Under the pieces are notes generated by a model. That model searched no databases. It saw nothing but the letters and a program-made list of their open reading frames with translations, and was not told where the DNA came from. 64,000 bases of DNA, from positions 248,001 through 312,000 of the forward strand of contig NZ_CP102251.1 of the NCBI RefSeq assembly GCF_025145285.1, given 5' to 3'. Position 1 is the stretch's first letter, and the number at the start of each line of letters is the position of its first letter. Below, in pieces: positions 43,504-52,547 of the stretch. A program made the position numbers and the translations under genes. This DNA is from Alistipes onderdonkii. GTDB lineage: Bacteria; Bacteroidota; Bacteroidia; Bacteroidales; Rikenellaceae.

Positions 43504-44018
43504 CCTGCACCGGTTAGCACAACGCCACAAAACTAATCCGCCGCCGATAAGCCCAAACAGCTCCGGGAGGAAGGGGCCTCCGGGAGAAAGCTTCGAGAGA
43601 GGGCTTCGGGATGGCGCTTCGAAGCCATTCCCCGGCAGCCGATATGCCCAATGCGCACTTTTCTAACCCAAGACACGGATAGCGCCCAGCCCGAGGACTC
43701 ACACTTCACCCGGATCGCATCCCCGATAGCATGATGGGAATGCGCATCGTATCCGACACGCCTGTTCGCATCGCGGATTTCAGGATACAACATCCCGTAC
43801 AGCCGATAGGTTTCCACCAGGGAATGCCAACGCTTCGGTTCGGCATTGCGGTGGATAATTCAAAATCGGCCGGATCGCAAAGATCCGGCCGATCATACAA
43901 CGGGGTATCGCGGGATGCCCCTTAAAACTCCCCGCAGGGCATACGCCGCAATAAGAACAACCGCACGGGTTTTCCGCCCGCGGGGAATGCGGCTACCTGC
44001 GAAACTTTTCCATAACGA
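43504..44018. other. Non-coding stretch with short repeats and hairpins
   Basis: No convincing gene. It contains two CTCCGGGAG units (about 43551 and 43567), several GCTTCG units including the palindrome GCTTCGAAGC, and a perfect 12-bp hairpin ATCGGCCGGATC (43865-43876 with 43882-43893) without a T-run. Short open frames on both strands look like chance translations. Confidence 0.5.
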
Positions 44019-45149
44019 TTATTCCAGACGGCGCGAACCGTCAGAAATCACGACCTCGTACACCTTGGGTTCATGGCCGTACTTCTCGTTGAACCTCTTT
44101 TTCGCCGTGGCGATGAAGTTGTCGTAAAGTTCGTCCTTCACCAGGTTGATCGTACAGCCGCCGAAGCCGCCGCCCATGATGCGCGAACCCGTCACACCGC
44201 ACTCCTCGGCAACCTCGGCCAGGAAATCCAGTTCCTCGCACGACACTTCGTAATCCTTCGACATGCCCCAATGGGTTTCATACATCCGCTTGCCGACCGT
44301 CTCGTAGTCGCCCTTTTCGAGCGCATCACAGACATCGAGCACGCGTTTCTCTTCGCCGATCACGTAGCGGGCACGCTTGTAATCCTCCTCCGAAATCTTA
44401 TCCTTGATGGCATCGAGCTGCTCCATCGTGGCGCCGCGCAGGAACTCCTGCCCGAGCATCTTCGCCACCCGCTCGCACGAAGCCCGGCGGTCGTTGTAGG
44501 GCGAACCCACCAGCTCGTGCTTCACGCGCGAATCGAGCAGGACGAGTTTGTAACCCTTGGGGTCGAACGGGAAATAGGCATACTCCAGCGAACGGCAGTC
44601 CAGGCGGATCAGGTTGCCCTTCTTGCCGAAAACCGAAGCGAACTGATCCATGATGCCGCAGTTCACGCCGCAATAGTTATGCTCGGTGGACTGGCCGATC
44701 TTCGCCAGTTCGAATTTGTCGATGCCCAGCGAATAGAGGTCGTTCAGCGCAAAGGCGTAGGTCGACTCCAGCGCTGCCGACGACGACATGCCGGCGCCCA
44801 GGGGCACGTCGCCCGCGAATACCGTATCGAAACCGCCGATCTTACCGCCCCGCTTCTGCACCTCGCGGCATACGCCGAAGATATAGCGCGCCCAGCTCTC
44901 GGCGGGTTTATCTTCCTCGTTAAGCCCGAACTCCGAACTTTCCTCAAGGTCGAGTGCATAAGCCCGCACCTTGTCCGTACCGTTGAGTTTGATGGCCGCC
45001 ACGATTCCTTTGTCAACCGCCCCCGGGAAAACGAAGCCCCCGTTGTAATCAGTATGCTCCCCGATCAGATTGATACGCCCCGGCGAAGCGAACAGGATAG
45101 CCCCGGAGCCGTAAATCTCCTGGAACTTTTTGCTGACTTTTTCTTTCAT
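44019..45149 (-). CDS. galK: Galactokinase
   Basis: 376 residues. Galactokinase signature PGRINLIGEHTDYNGGFVFP (substrate site), ATP loop VPLGAGMSSSAALE, catalytic Asp in CGIMDQFASV, and the GHMP C-terminal motif SRIMGGGFGGCTINLV. It phosphorylates galactose at C1 to start the Leloir pathway. No galT or mutarotase beside it. A minus-strand TATCTTCG at 45195-45202 is a weak -7 candidate. Confidence 0.96.
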   Translation of the reverse strand: MKEKVSKKFQEIYGSGAILFASPGRINLIGEHTDYNGGFVFPGAVDKGIVAAIKLNGTDKVRAYALDLEESSEFGLNEEDKPAESWARYIFGVCREVQKRGGKIGGFDTVFAGDVPLGAGMSSSAALESTYAFALNDLYSLGIDKFELAKIGQSTEHNYCGVNCGIMDQFASVFGKKGNLIRLDCRSLEYAYFPFDPKGYKLVLLDSRVKHELVGSPYNDRRASCERVAKMLGQEFLRGATMEQLDAIKDKISEEDYKRARYVIGEEKRVLDVCDALEKGDYETVGKRMYETHWGMSKDYEVSCEELDFLAEVAEECGVTGSRIMGGGFGGCTINLVKDELYDNFIATAKKRFNEKYGHEPKVYEVVISDGSRRLE

Positions 45150-45338
45150 GGTCTATTCTGGTTTTAAGTTAAGGATTCCATTTCCACATCATACGAAGAT
45201 AGGAAAAAATCCCGAAACTCCGATATATTTCGCCGGGAAATCGTACATATCGTTCCGCTCCGTGTTTCGTTTCAAAATCACAAACCCTTCCCGTATGATG
45301 ACATCGTCCTGAAAAAACACCTTTTGCGCCCCGCCGGG

Positions 45339-45369
45339 CTTGTTATTCCGGAAATGTTTACTAACTTTG
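45339..45369 (+). promoter_or_regulatory. Promoter of the glycerophosphodiester phosphodiesterase gene
   Basis: CTTG at 45339-45342, 19-base spacer, TAACTTTG at 45362-45369, 44 bases before the signal-peptide ATG at 45414. Confidence 0.6.
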
Positions 45370-45413
45370 TTGAAGTTTCGATTTATAAGCACTCAACCAA
45401 CATTTCAAACGAT

Positions 45414-46178
45414 ATGACAAAAAAGCTCATCTTCGCCGCCGCCCTGCTCTTCGCAGGAACCGCCGCGGCCTTCGCTCAGCCCAAGGTGATTGCGCACCGC
45501 GGCTACTGGACGGCACCCAATTCGGCGCAGAACTCACTTGCTTCGTTCTCCAAAGCCGATTCGGTCGGGGCCTTCGGCTCGGAAATGGACGTATGGCTGA
45601 CTGCCGACGACAAGCTGATCGTAAACCACGACCGTATATACAAGGGTACCGAAATCGACATGGAGAAAGGTACGCTGAAGGAGATCACCTCGATCGTGCT
45701 TCCCAACGGAGAGAACATCCCGACGCTGGACGCCTATCTGCGCCTGGTGGCTGCCAAACCCGACACCCGGCTGGTGCTGGAAATGAAATCGCTTTCCGAC
45801 CTTCGGCGCGAAGACCTCGCGGCCGAGAAGATCGTCAAGGCATTGCGCAAGTACAACCTGCTCGACCGCACCGACATCATCGCCTTCTCGATCAATGCCT
45901 GCCTGGCGTTCAAGAAACTGCTGCCCGACGGGCGTATCTTCTACCTGAACGGAGACCTCTCCCCGCGCAGCATCAAGGGGCTCGGCCTGACCGGCATCGA
46001 CTACTCGATGCGCGTGCTGCGCAAGCACCCCGAATGGGTGGAACAGGCAAAAAAGCTGGGACTGGAGGTGAACGTATGGACGGTCGACAAGGAAGAGGAC
46101 ATGCGCTATTTCATCGACCTGGGCGTGGATTACATCACGACGGATTACCCCGAGCGGTTGCAGGCTTTGCTGAAATAA
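45414..46178 (+). CDS. Secreted glycerophosphodiester phosphodiesterase
   Basis: 254 residues from the ATG at 45414. An upstream in-frame start would precede the -7 element and bury the signal peptide. Signal MTKKLIFAAALLFAGTAAAFAQ. GDPD motifs: VIAHRGYWTAPNSAQNSLASF with catalytic His, EMDVWLTADDKLIVNHDRIYKGT (metal ligands and second catalytic His), LVLEMKS, and DYITTDYPERLQ. It releases G3P from glycerophosphodiesters in the periplasm, feeding the GlpT-GlpD genes nearby. Confidence 0.92.
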   Translation: MTKKLIFAAALLFAGTAAAFAQPKVIAHRGYWTAPNSAQNSLASFSKADSVGAFGSEMDVWLTADDKLIVNHDRIYKGTEIDMEKGTLKEITSIVLPNGENIPTLDAYLRLVAAKPDTRLVLEMKSLSDLRREDLAAEKIVKALRKYNLLDRTDIIAFSINACLAFKKLLPDGRIFYLNGDLSPRSIKGLGLTGIDYSMRVLRKHPEWVEQAKKLGLEVNVWTVDKEEDMRYFIDLGVDYITTDYPERLQALLK

Positions 46179-46198
46179 ACATACCGGGACAAAATATG

Positions 46199-46229
46199 AC
46201 GGGCGGGCTGTGGATCACAGCCCGCCCGT
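46199..46229. terminator. Terminator between convergent GDPD and DeoR-family genes
   Basis: A perfect 14-bp stem (46199-46212 with 46216-46229, ACGGGCGGGCTGTG) with a 3-base loop, followed by TTTC. Confidence 0.85.
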
Positions 46230-46246
46230 TTTCATCAGGCAGCACG

Positions 46247-47041
46247 TCATGCGTCGACGACGATCACCTCGATGCCGCGCTCGCGCAGCCGGTCGAGGTA
46301 AAGGGGCTGGATGCCATTGTCGGTGATGATGCGGTCGACAGCCTCCAGGTCGCAGATCTTGCTGAAGCCGCGGCGTCCGAATTTCGAACTGTCGGCCAGT
46401 ACAATGACCTTCTGCGCGGCGTTCATCATCACACGGTTCAGCGCCGCTTCGAGCATGTTGGTCGTCGTAAGCCCGAATTCGAGGTCGATGCCATCGACCC
46501 CGACGAACAGTTTGCTGCAGTTGAAGTTGCCGAGCATCTGTTCGGCAAAGGGCCCCACGACCGACACCGAACTGCTGCGGGTAATACCCCCCAACTGGAT
46601 CACGTCGACATTGGTGTCCTGCGAAAGGATCGATGTCACGGGAACAGCCGCCGTGATGACCGTCAGGTGCCCGACGGGCTTGATTTCGCGCGCGAGGAAG
46701 GCCATGGTCGTGCCCGATGCGATGATGATCGAATCGTCCTGCGCGACAAGGCTTGCGGCCTTGGCCCCGATAGCCCGTTTCTCCGCCACGTTTTTCTTCT
46801 CCTTCTCGTTGACGTGGCGGTCGCTGATATAGGGGCTGATAAGGATCGCACTGCCGTGCGTGCGGTAGAGTTTCTTCTGTTGTTCGAGGAAAGAGAGGTC
46901 TTTGCGGATCGTGACCTCCGAAACCTTGAACAACTCGGCCAGCTGCACGACGGATATGGAGCCGTTCTGCTGCAACAGTGCCAGGATCCGGTTATGACGC
47001 TCCGGAAGGCTCAAAATAGTCTCTTCGCCGGATTTATTCAT
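46247..47041 (-). CDS. glpR: DeoR family repressor, GlpR-like
   Basis: 264 residues. DeoR HTH (ILALLQQNGSISVVQLAELFKVSEVTIRKDLSFLEQQKKLYRTHGSA) and the ISOCOT-fold sensor (IIIASGTTMAFLAREI, LFVGVDGIDLEFGLTT, DSSKFGRRGFSKICDLEAVDRIITD). Such regulators bind a phosphosugar; here G3P is the likely effector from context. Divergent from glpD-glpT across a 193-base AT-rich region carrying two identical candidate operators. Confidence 0.85.
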   Translation of the reverse strand: MNKSGEETILSLPERHNRILALLQQNGSISVVQLAELFKVSEVTIRKDLSFLEQQKKLYRTHGSAILISPYISDRHVNEKEKKNVAEKRAIGAKAASLVAQDDSIIIASGTTMAFLAREIKPVGHLTVITAAVPVTSILSQDTNVDVIQLGGITRSSSVSVVGPFAEQMLGNFNCSKLFVGVDGIDLEFGLTTTNMLEAALNRVMMNAAQKVIVLADSSKFGRRGFSKICDLEAVDRIITDNGIQPLYLDRLRERGIEVIVVDA

Positions 47042-47144
47042 AGGTCGATTAAAAATTTGGTTTTATAATGCAAGATACGAAAATAATCCGAAATTAGATC
47101 GAAACCTTCCGGAGAAATATTTTTTTCGGCAATATATTGTGCTC

Positions 47145-47155
47145 CGAAACGAAAT
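47145..47155 (+). promoter_or_regulatory. Candidate GlpR operator, distal copy
   Basis: CGAAACGAAAT, identical to the site at 47214. Lies 24 bases upstream of the glpD -33 element, where it could also affect the divergent regulator gene. DeoR-family sites often contain TTTCGTTTC-like half-sites. Confidence 0.45.
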
Positions 47156-47179
47156 ATTATGAAATAAAACATATTTTAT

Positions 47180-47210
47180 TTTGAAATACAAAAAATCATA
47201 TGTAATTTTG
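47180..47210 (+). promoter_or_regulatory. Promoter of glpD-glpT
   Basis: TTTG at 47180-47183, 19-base spacer, TAATTTTG at 47203-47210. It fixes the glpD start at 47235, since the in-frame ATG at 47181 would lie inside the promoter. Confidence 0.8.
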
Positions 47211-47213
47211 TTG

Positions 47214-47224
47214 CGAAACGAAAT
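47214..47224 (+). promoter_or_regulatory. Candidate GlpR operator, proximal copy
   Basis: The second exact CGAAACGAAAT, just after the -7 element and so over the expected transcription start, a classic repressor position. Confidence 0.5.
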
Positions 47225-47234
47225 TCATGTATTT

Positions 47235-48806
47235 ATGGAAAGACTTGCACAGATCAAAAAACTATCCGAGAAAGACAAGGTTTGGGATATCGTAGTGGTA
47301 GGCGGAGGCGCCACGGGCCTCGGCGTGGCGGTCGACGCAGCGACCCGCGGGCTGAGCGTAGCGCTGCTCGAAAAGACCGACTTCGCCAAATGCACCTCGA
47401 GCCGCAGTACGAAGCTCGTGCACGGCGGCGTCCGCTACCTGCAGAAAGGCGATGTCATGCTGGTACTCGAAGCCCTGCGCGAACGCGGCCGCATGAAAGC
47501 CAACGCCCCGCACCTGGTCAAAGACCAGGCATTCGTGATCTCGAATTACAGTTACTGGGATAATTTCCTCTATTTTTGCGGTCTGACCTTCTACGACATG
47601 CTCTCGTTCGGCTTCGGTTACGGCCGATCGAAATTCATTTCGGCAAAGAAAGTGATGAAATACATCCCCACTTCGGTCGAAAAGGGGCTCAAGGGCGGCG
47701 TCGTATACCACGACGGGCAGTTCGACGACTCGCGCATGGCGATCAACCTCGCACAGACATGCATCGAGAACGGCGGCACGGTCGTGAACCAGGCGAGCGT
47801 TACGGGGATCGTACACGACGATGCGGGACGTGCGGCCGGCGTGAAATTCGTGGACAACCTCACGGGCGAAGAGCACACAATCAAGGCCCGCAGCGTGGTG
47901 AACGCCGCAGGGTGCTTCGTGGACGACATCATGCACATGGACAGCCCTACGCACCGCAAGATGGTCACCCCGAGCCAGGGCGTGCACCTGGTGCTCGACA
48001 TGAAATTCCTGCAGAGCGACTACGCCATCATGGTACCCAAGACCTCGGACGGCCGCGTGCTGTTCGCCGTGCCCTGGCACGACAAGGTCGTGGTCGGCAC
48101 CACGGACATCGTACGTCCCAAGGCCGAGGAAGACCCGCGCCCGCTCAAGGAGGAGATCGACTTCATCCTCGGCACGGCAGGGCTCTACATGAATCCCGCA
48201 CCGACCTACAAGGACATCCTTTCGGTCTTCGCAGGGCAGCGTCCGCTGGCGGCGCCCAAAAAGGAGGGCAAAAACACCAAGGAAATTTCGCGCAGCCACA
48301 AGATCATCGTTTCGGACAACGGGCTGGTGACGATCACGGGCGGCAAATGGACGTCCTACCGTCTGATGGCCGAAGATACGGTGGACAAGGCGATCGAGGT
48401 CGCCAAGTTGCCCGTCCGCAAGTGCGTGACCAAGAAACTGCGTATCCACGGCTACCGCAAGAACCCCAACCTGGCGGATCACATGTACGTCTACGGCAGC
48501 GACGAGCCCAAGATACTCGACCTTATCAAGCAGCAGCCCGAGCTGGGCGAGAAACTCTCACCCAAATACGGCTATACCTATGCTGAAGTGCTGTGGGCCG
48601 TACGCGAGGAGATGGCCATGACGGTCGAGGACGTGCTTTCGCGCCGTGTGCGCCTGCTCTTCGTCGATGCCCGCGAAGCCATCGCGGCGGCGCCGAAGGT
48701 AGCCGCGATGATGGCCAGAGAACTGGGACACGACCAGGCCTGGGTCGATACACAGGTAAAGGATTTCACGGATTTGGCGAAAACGTATATCTTTGAACAA
48801 AACTGA
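47235..48806 (+). CDS. glpD: FAD-dependent glycerol-3-phosphate dehydrogenase
   Basis: 523 residues from ATG at 47235. FAD-binding Rossmann motif IVVVGGGATGLGVAVDAATRG, the signature KCTSSRSTKLVHGGVRYLQ, SVVNAAGCFVDDIM, VVGTTDIVRP, and the C-terminal cap (YAEVLWAVREEMAMTVEDVLSRRVRLLFVDAREA) conserved in GlpD/GlpA. It oxidises G3P to dihydroxyacetone phosphate at the membrane, passing electrons to quinone. glpT starts 10 bases downstream. Confidence 0.95.
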   Translation: MERLAQIKKLSEKDKVWDIVVVGGGATGLGVAVDAATRGLSVALLEKTDFAKCTSSRSTKLVHGGVRYLQKGDVMLVLEALRERGRMKANAPHLVKDQAFVISNYSYWDNFLYFCGLTFYDMLSFGFGYGRSKFISAKKVMKYIPTSVEKGLKGGVVYHDGQFDDSRMAINLAQTCIENGGTVVNQASVTGIVHDDAGRAAGVKFVDNLTGEEHTIKARSVVNAAGCFVDDIMHMDSPTHRKMVTPSQGVHLVLDMKFLQSDYAIMVPKTSDGRVLFAVPWHDKVVVGTTDIVRPKAEEDPRPLKEEIDFILGTAGLYMNPAPTYKDILSVFAGQRPLAAPKKEGKNTKEISRSHKIIVSDNGLVTITGGKWTSYRLMAEDTVDKAIEVAKLPVRKCVTKKLRIHGYRKNPNLADHMYVYGSDEPKILDLIKQQPELGEKLSPKYGYTYAEVLWAVREEMAMTVEDVLSRRVRLLFVDAREAIAAAPKVAAMMARELGHDQAWVDTQVKDFTDLAKTYIFEQN

Positions 48807-48816
48807 TCGCTGAACC

Positions 48817-50157
48817 ATGTGGAAAATACTACGACCCCCTAAACACAAGCCGCCCGTCGCTGCGGAAAAAATAGACAAAGAGTACAAGCGGCTGCGGTTG
48901 CAGGTATTCATCGGCATCTTCATCGGATATGCCGGTTACTACCTTGTCCGCAAGAATTTCACGCTGGCCATGCCCCACCTTGTCGAAATGGGTTTCGACA
49001 AGGGTGACCTGGGCATCGCGCTTTCGGCGAACGCCATTGCCTACGGGCTTTCGAAGTTCCTGATGGGCGGCGTTTCCGACCGCAGCAACGCCCGTGTCTT
49101 CCTGCCGCTGGGACTGGTGTTGTCGGCGCTGGTGACGATGTTCCTCGGGACATCGGCCGGTATCTCGTCGATCATCATGATGTTCATCACGCAGTTCCTC
49201 ATCGGCTGGTTCCAGGGTATGGGCTGGCCCCCGTGCGGACGCGTCATGACCCACTGGTTCTCGCAGAACGAACGCGGCACGAAGATGTCGATCTGGAACG
49301 TGGCCCACAACGTCGGCGGCGGCATGATCGGCCCGATGGCGGCCTACGGACTGTTGTGGTTCGGGTCGTGGCAGATCGGTACGTTCTGGTTCCCCGCCGT
49401 GGTGGCCATCGTGGTCGCGATGCTTGCATTCCTGCTGATCCGCGACACGCCCCAGTCGACCGGGCTCCCGCCCATCGAGAAATACCGCAACGACTACCCG
49501 AAAAATTACAGCGAGAAGTCGGAGCAGGAGCTTACGACGAAGGAAATCTTCTTCAAATACGTACTCAACAACAAGATACTCTGGTATATCGCCTTCGCCA
49601 ATGCGTTCGTGTACCTGGTGCGTTACGGCGTACTGGACTGGGCGCCGACCTACCTGAAGGACATCAAGGGTTATGACATCAAGGATGTGGGCTGGGCCTA
49701 CTCGGCATACGAATGGGCAGCCATCCCCGGCACGATCATCTGCGGATGGTTGTCGGACAAGGTCTTCAAAGGACGCCGGGCCATCACGACCATGATCTAC
49801 ATGGCACTCGTCGCGGTCTTCATCGTGATCTACTGGAAAAACATGGACAACGTACTGCTGGATAACATATCGCTGATCGCCATCGGATTCCTGATCTACG
49901 GCCCCGTGATGCTGATCGGCGTACAGGCCCTCGACCTCGCACCCAAGAAGGCCGCCGGGACAGCCGCCGGACTGACCGGATTCTTCGGATACTTCTTCGG
50001 CACGGCCATCCTCGCCAACATCGCCATGGGTTCGATCGTACAGCACCTGGGCTGGGACTGGGGATTCATCATGCTGCTCGCGGCGTGCGCACTGGCCTTC
50101 CTCTTCATCAGTTTCACCTACCGGGAAGAACAATATCTGGTTAAACAACGGAAATAG
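48817..50157 (+). CDS. glpT: Glycerol-3-phosphate transporter GlpT (MFS)
   Basis: 446 residues with twelve membrane helices. OPA-family features: FIGYAGYYLVRKNFTLAMPHLVE with the substrate-binding Arg in helix 1, GLSKFLMGGVSDRSNAR, WFQGMGWPPCGRVMTHWFSQNERGTKMSIWNVAHNVGGGM (family signature region), and the VRYGVLDWAPTYL segment in the second half. It exchanges external G3P for phosphate. It completes the GDPD-GlpT-GlpD route. Confidence 0.93.
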   Translation: MWKILRPPKHKPPVAAEKIDKEYKRLRLQVFIGIFIGYAGYYLVRKNFTLAMPHLVEMGFDKGDLGIALSANAIAYGLSKFLMGGVSDRSNARVFLPLGLVLSALVTMFLGTSAGISSIIMMFITQFLIGWFQGMGWPPCGRVMTHWFSQNERGTKMSIWNVAHNVGGGMIGPMAAYGLLWFGSWQIGTFWFPAVVAIVVAMLAFLLIRDTPQSTGLPPIEKYRNDYPKNYSEKSEQELTTKEIFFKYVLNNKILWYIAFANAFVYLVRYGVLDWAPTYLKDIKGYDIKDVGWAYSAYEWAAIPGTIICGWLSDKVFKGRRAITTMIYMALVAVFIVIYWKNMDNVLLDNISLIAIGFLIYGPVMLIGVQALDLAPKKAAGTAAGLTGFFGYFFGTAILANIAMGSIVQHLGWDWGFIMLLAACALAFLFISFTYREEQYLVKQRK

Positions 50158-50235
50158 CAAGGCTTCACGGCGGCTCGGACGGCCGCTGCGGAGCGAGGGG
50201 TTCCTTTTATAGGATTGTTATGTTTGGGTGGGGCG

Positions 50236-50814
50236 TCAGCCCCGAATCGAAAAAGCCTTTAACTCCCGGTTAAGGGCTTTTTCATTGCCCCCGACCAGCC
50301 GGTCGACCAACGCATGGAACTTCGGGGAATGGTCGTGGTGAACGGTATGGCACAACTCGTGGACAATGACGAAATCGCGCAAATGCTCCGGAAGCGTCAT
50401 CAGGAAAAGGCTCAGCGAAATGTTGTTCGTCCCGGTACAGCTCCCCCACTTCGTACGCGAGGCACGGATCGTCAGCTTGTTGTACTTCAGCCCCGTGATG
50501 CGGGAGAGCCGACCGATACGGTCGGGCAGGTCGGCTTTGGCGGCGCGCCGCAGCTCTTCGACGCGGGCTTTTTCCGCGGCAGGCGGCAACTGCGGCGGGA
50601 GTGCCGCACGCCGCTGCGCAAGCCGTGCCCGGGCCGCCTCGACCCATCCGGCTTTGCACTCGAGAAACTCCATCGCTCGCCGTGCGGAAACCCCGCAAGG
50701 AAACGACAGGCGGACACACCCCGTCCCGCGCACGCTGATCGAAATACGGCGTGCGCGGCGCGACTGGGAGAGGACGACCTCACCCAGCCGGGGATGTTCG
50801 ACGGTCGTAATCAT
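50236..50814 (-). CDS. YgjP-like metallopeptidase domain protein
   Basis: 192 residues. YgjP/SprT-type zincin: R-rich N-terminal strands (RRARRISISVRGTGCVRLSFP), SRTKWGSCTGTNNISLSLFLMTLP, then the zinc motif VIVHELCHTVHHDHSPKFHALVDRL (HExxH with distal His). The role is unknown; such genes often accompany restriction or DNA-repair genes but here sit last in an operon after DUF4153. Confidence 0.9.
   Translation of the reverse strand: MITTVEHPRLGEVVLSQSRRARRISISVRGTGCVRLSFPCGVSARRAMEFLECKAGWVEAARARLAQRRAALPPQLPPAAEKARVEELRRAAKADLPDRIGRLSRITGLKYNKLTIRASRTKWGSCTGTNNISLSLFLMTLPEHLRDFVIVHELCHTVHHDHSPKFHALVDRLVGGNEKALNRELKAFSIRG
50250..50282 (-). terminator. Terminator-like hairpin inside the 3' end of the YgjP gene
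   Basis: A 14-bp stem (50250-50263 with 50269-50282, one G-U) with A-run and T-run flanks lies within the last 16 codons. It could stop the minus-strand transcript near the stop codon, and glpT transcripts from the other side. Confidence 0.6.
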
Positions 50815-50816
50815 GC

Positions 50817-52538
50817 CTAACGGGCCATAATGGCCGAGATATCCACATCGTCGAGGCGAAGCGCAGAATCCCGCCGTTCGATGCTCATACTGAAAAAAAG
50901 GATCAACAACTCTTCATCCGAATAGGTCAGGAGTCCATTGGCAGCGTTCTCCAGCTCAGAGGGCAGGGGATAATCCCCCTTGCCCGCACGCCGCAGTTGC
51001 CGCTGCAACAGGGCGGGTGCGGAAATTACGAATTCGGGGCGATCCGTGCCGAAGTCGATCCGCAGCGTATCATCCTCGAATCGGTAATACGGGATACGGC
51101 CCTGGTCATAACGATTGTACGAAAGGTTGGCATACAGCACCCGATACCCTGGGGCAAGGTCGATGCGTCGCACACCGTCCGGGTACACCGACACCCAGTT
51201 GTCATCGGTACGGTAATCGTAGCCGTAGACCACATAATCGCGGAACACATCCGGCACTGCCTCGCGGACTTTGCCGAGCTCCACCCCGAACCGGGCGAAG
51301 GCCAGCGTATCATGGTCGGCAACGTAGTCGAGCGCCTCGTAAAGGCGGCGGTAATCCCGGCGCAGCAGGGTGTCGGGGACAAAGGCGTCCAGTTGCAGCC
51401 GGCCCTCGCCGTCGAGCATGTTAAGCTGTTTTGCCACACGGACGGCACGGCGCACCTGCGAGCCGGTCGCTATGCGTTGCGGTTCGAGCACAGGCAGGTA
51501 GGCCAGAGCCGCAAAGCAGACGAACCCCGCCAGGCCGACGTACAGGTAGCGCCCGGTACGGCGCGAGAGGAACAACAGCACGCAGAGCGTCATCAGCCCG
51601 CCGCAGACAAGCAGGTATACGCGCGGTTCGGTAAGCCCGTATTCGTTCGTACGACGCAGGACGCCGATCCAGAACAGCAGCTGCGTAGGCAACGACACCA
51701 GGCTGAAACGGTCGAAGAACCAGTCGTACATGCGTTTCTGCAACAACGGCTGCAATGCCTTGACCGCAATAGCCAGCAGTGTGAACCCGAATACCAGATA
51801 GGCCACCCCGCCCTCGGGCAAAGACCACGTAACGAGGATCTTGACCATGTAAAGGCAGAGTATGGCGGTGTAGATCAGCAGTGCGGGCGTCACGATATAG
51901 TTCAGCAATACGTCGAGGATGCGAGTGCCGCGGCATTCGGCACCGGCCCAACGGTCGTACATCATCAGGAAAAGCACCGGGCCGGCGAAGGTCTCGAAAA
52001 GGATCAGCGCATAGATCCAGACATGCTCGATCCAACTCCCTTCGAGCCCGAAGATATAGGTCGTGGAGAAGAGGATAGCGGAGAACAACCCCAGCGCTAC
52101 ATTGGCGAAGAGCGCAGCGAGGATGCCCGAACGCAGCCACACCATGATGTCGTCGACGAACCGCTTGTTGCACACGGCACGGCGACAGAGCAGCAGCGCC
52201 AAGGGCGCCAGGATGCCGAAGGTGATGAACGACGGCTCGCTGGCGAGCCACTCTTCCAGACCTCCCCAGAGCGCGAACGGCACGAAAGGCGCCCAGCATA
52301 CCCAGTAGACTTTCCGCCACGGCCCCAGCCCCGCAAGGTTATTGAAGGCCAGCGCAACAGCGAAGGCCAGCGGCACGAGCGCCAGCCTGACCAGGGTGTC
52401 GTCGCTGTCCGTCTCGTAGGCGACGAGGCAGCCGATACATCCGAGGGCAATCAATCCCGCCTCCACAGGGTGCAGGCGCAGCATTTGCAGGAACCCCTCC
52501 CGAAGCCACTGCACGTAATGTCCGAGTTTCGCTTTCAT
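50817..52538 (-). CDS. DUF4153 family polytopic membrane protein
   Basis: 573 residues with about ten to twelve hydrophobic segments in the first 350 residues (HPVEAGLIALGCIGCLVAYETD opening, then FGILAPLALLLCRRAV and IEHVWIYALILFETFAGPVLFLMMYDRW), followed by a soluble C-terminal part of about 220 residues (DYVVYGYDYRTDDNWVSVYPDGVRRIDLAPGYRVLYANLSYN). This matches DUF4153, widespread in Bacteroidota; function unknown. Nine bases after rlmB and 2 before the YgjP gene. Confidence 0.85.
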   Translation of the reverse strand: MKAKLGHYVQWLREGFLQMLRLHPVEAGLIALGCIGCLVAYETDSDDTLVRLALVPLAFAVALAFNNLAGLGPWRKVYWVCWAPFVPFALWGGLEEWLASEPSFITFGILAPLALLLCRRAVCNKRFVDDIMVWLRSGILAALFANVALGLFSAILFSTTYIFGLEGSWIEHVWIYALILFETFAGPVLFLMMYDRWAGAECRGTRILDVLLNYIVTPALLIYTAILCLYMVKILVTWSLPEGGVAYLVFGFTLLAIAVKALQPLLQKRMYDWFFDRFSLVSLPTQLLFWIGVLRRTNEYGLTEPRVYLLVCGGLMTLCVLLFLSRRTGRYLYVGLAGFVCFAALAYLPVLEPQRIATGSQVRRAVRVAKQLNMLDGEGRLQLDAFVPDTLLRRDYRRLYEALDYVADHDTLAFARFGVELGKVREAVPDVFRDYVVYGYDYRTDDNWVSVYPDGVRRIDLAPGYRVLYANLSYNRYDQGRIPYYRFEDDTLRIDFGTDRPEFVISAPALLQRQLRRAGKGDYPLPSELENAANGLLTYSDEELLILFFSMSIERRDSALRLDDVDISAIMAR

Positions 52539-52547
52539 GGTTTTCGT

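Noticed and set aside
45189..45392. Minus-strand open frame between galK and the GDPD gene
   Set aside because: It overlaps the promoter regions of both genes and has no family resemblance or start context.
47181..47234. Upstream in-frame start for glpD adding 18 residues
   Set aside because: The ATG lies inside the TTTG/TAATTTTG promoter, and homologues start at the Met at 47235.
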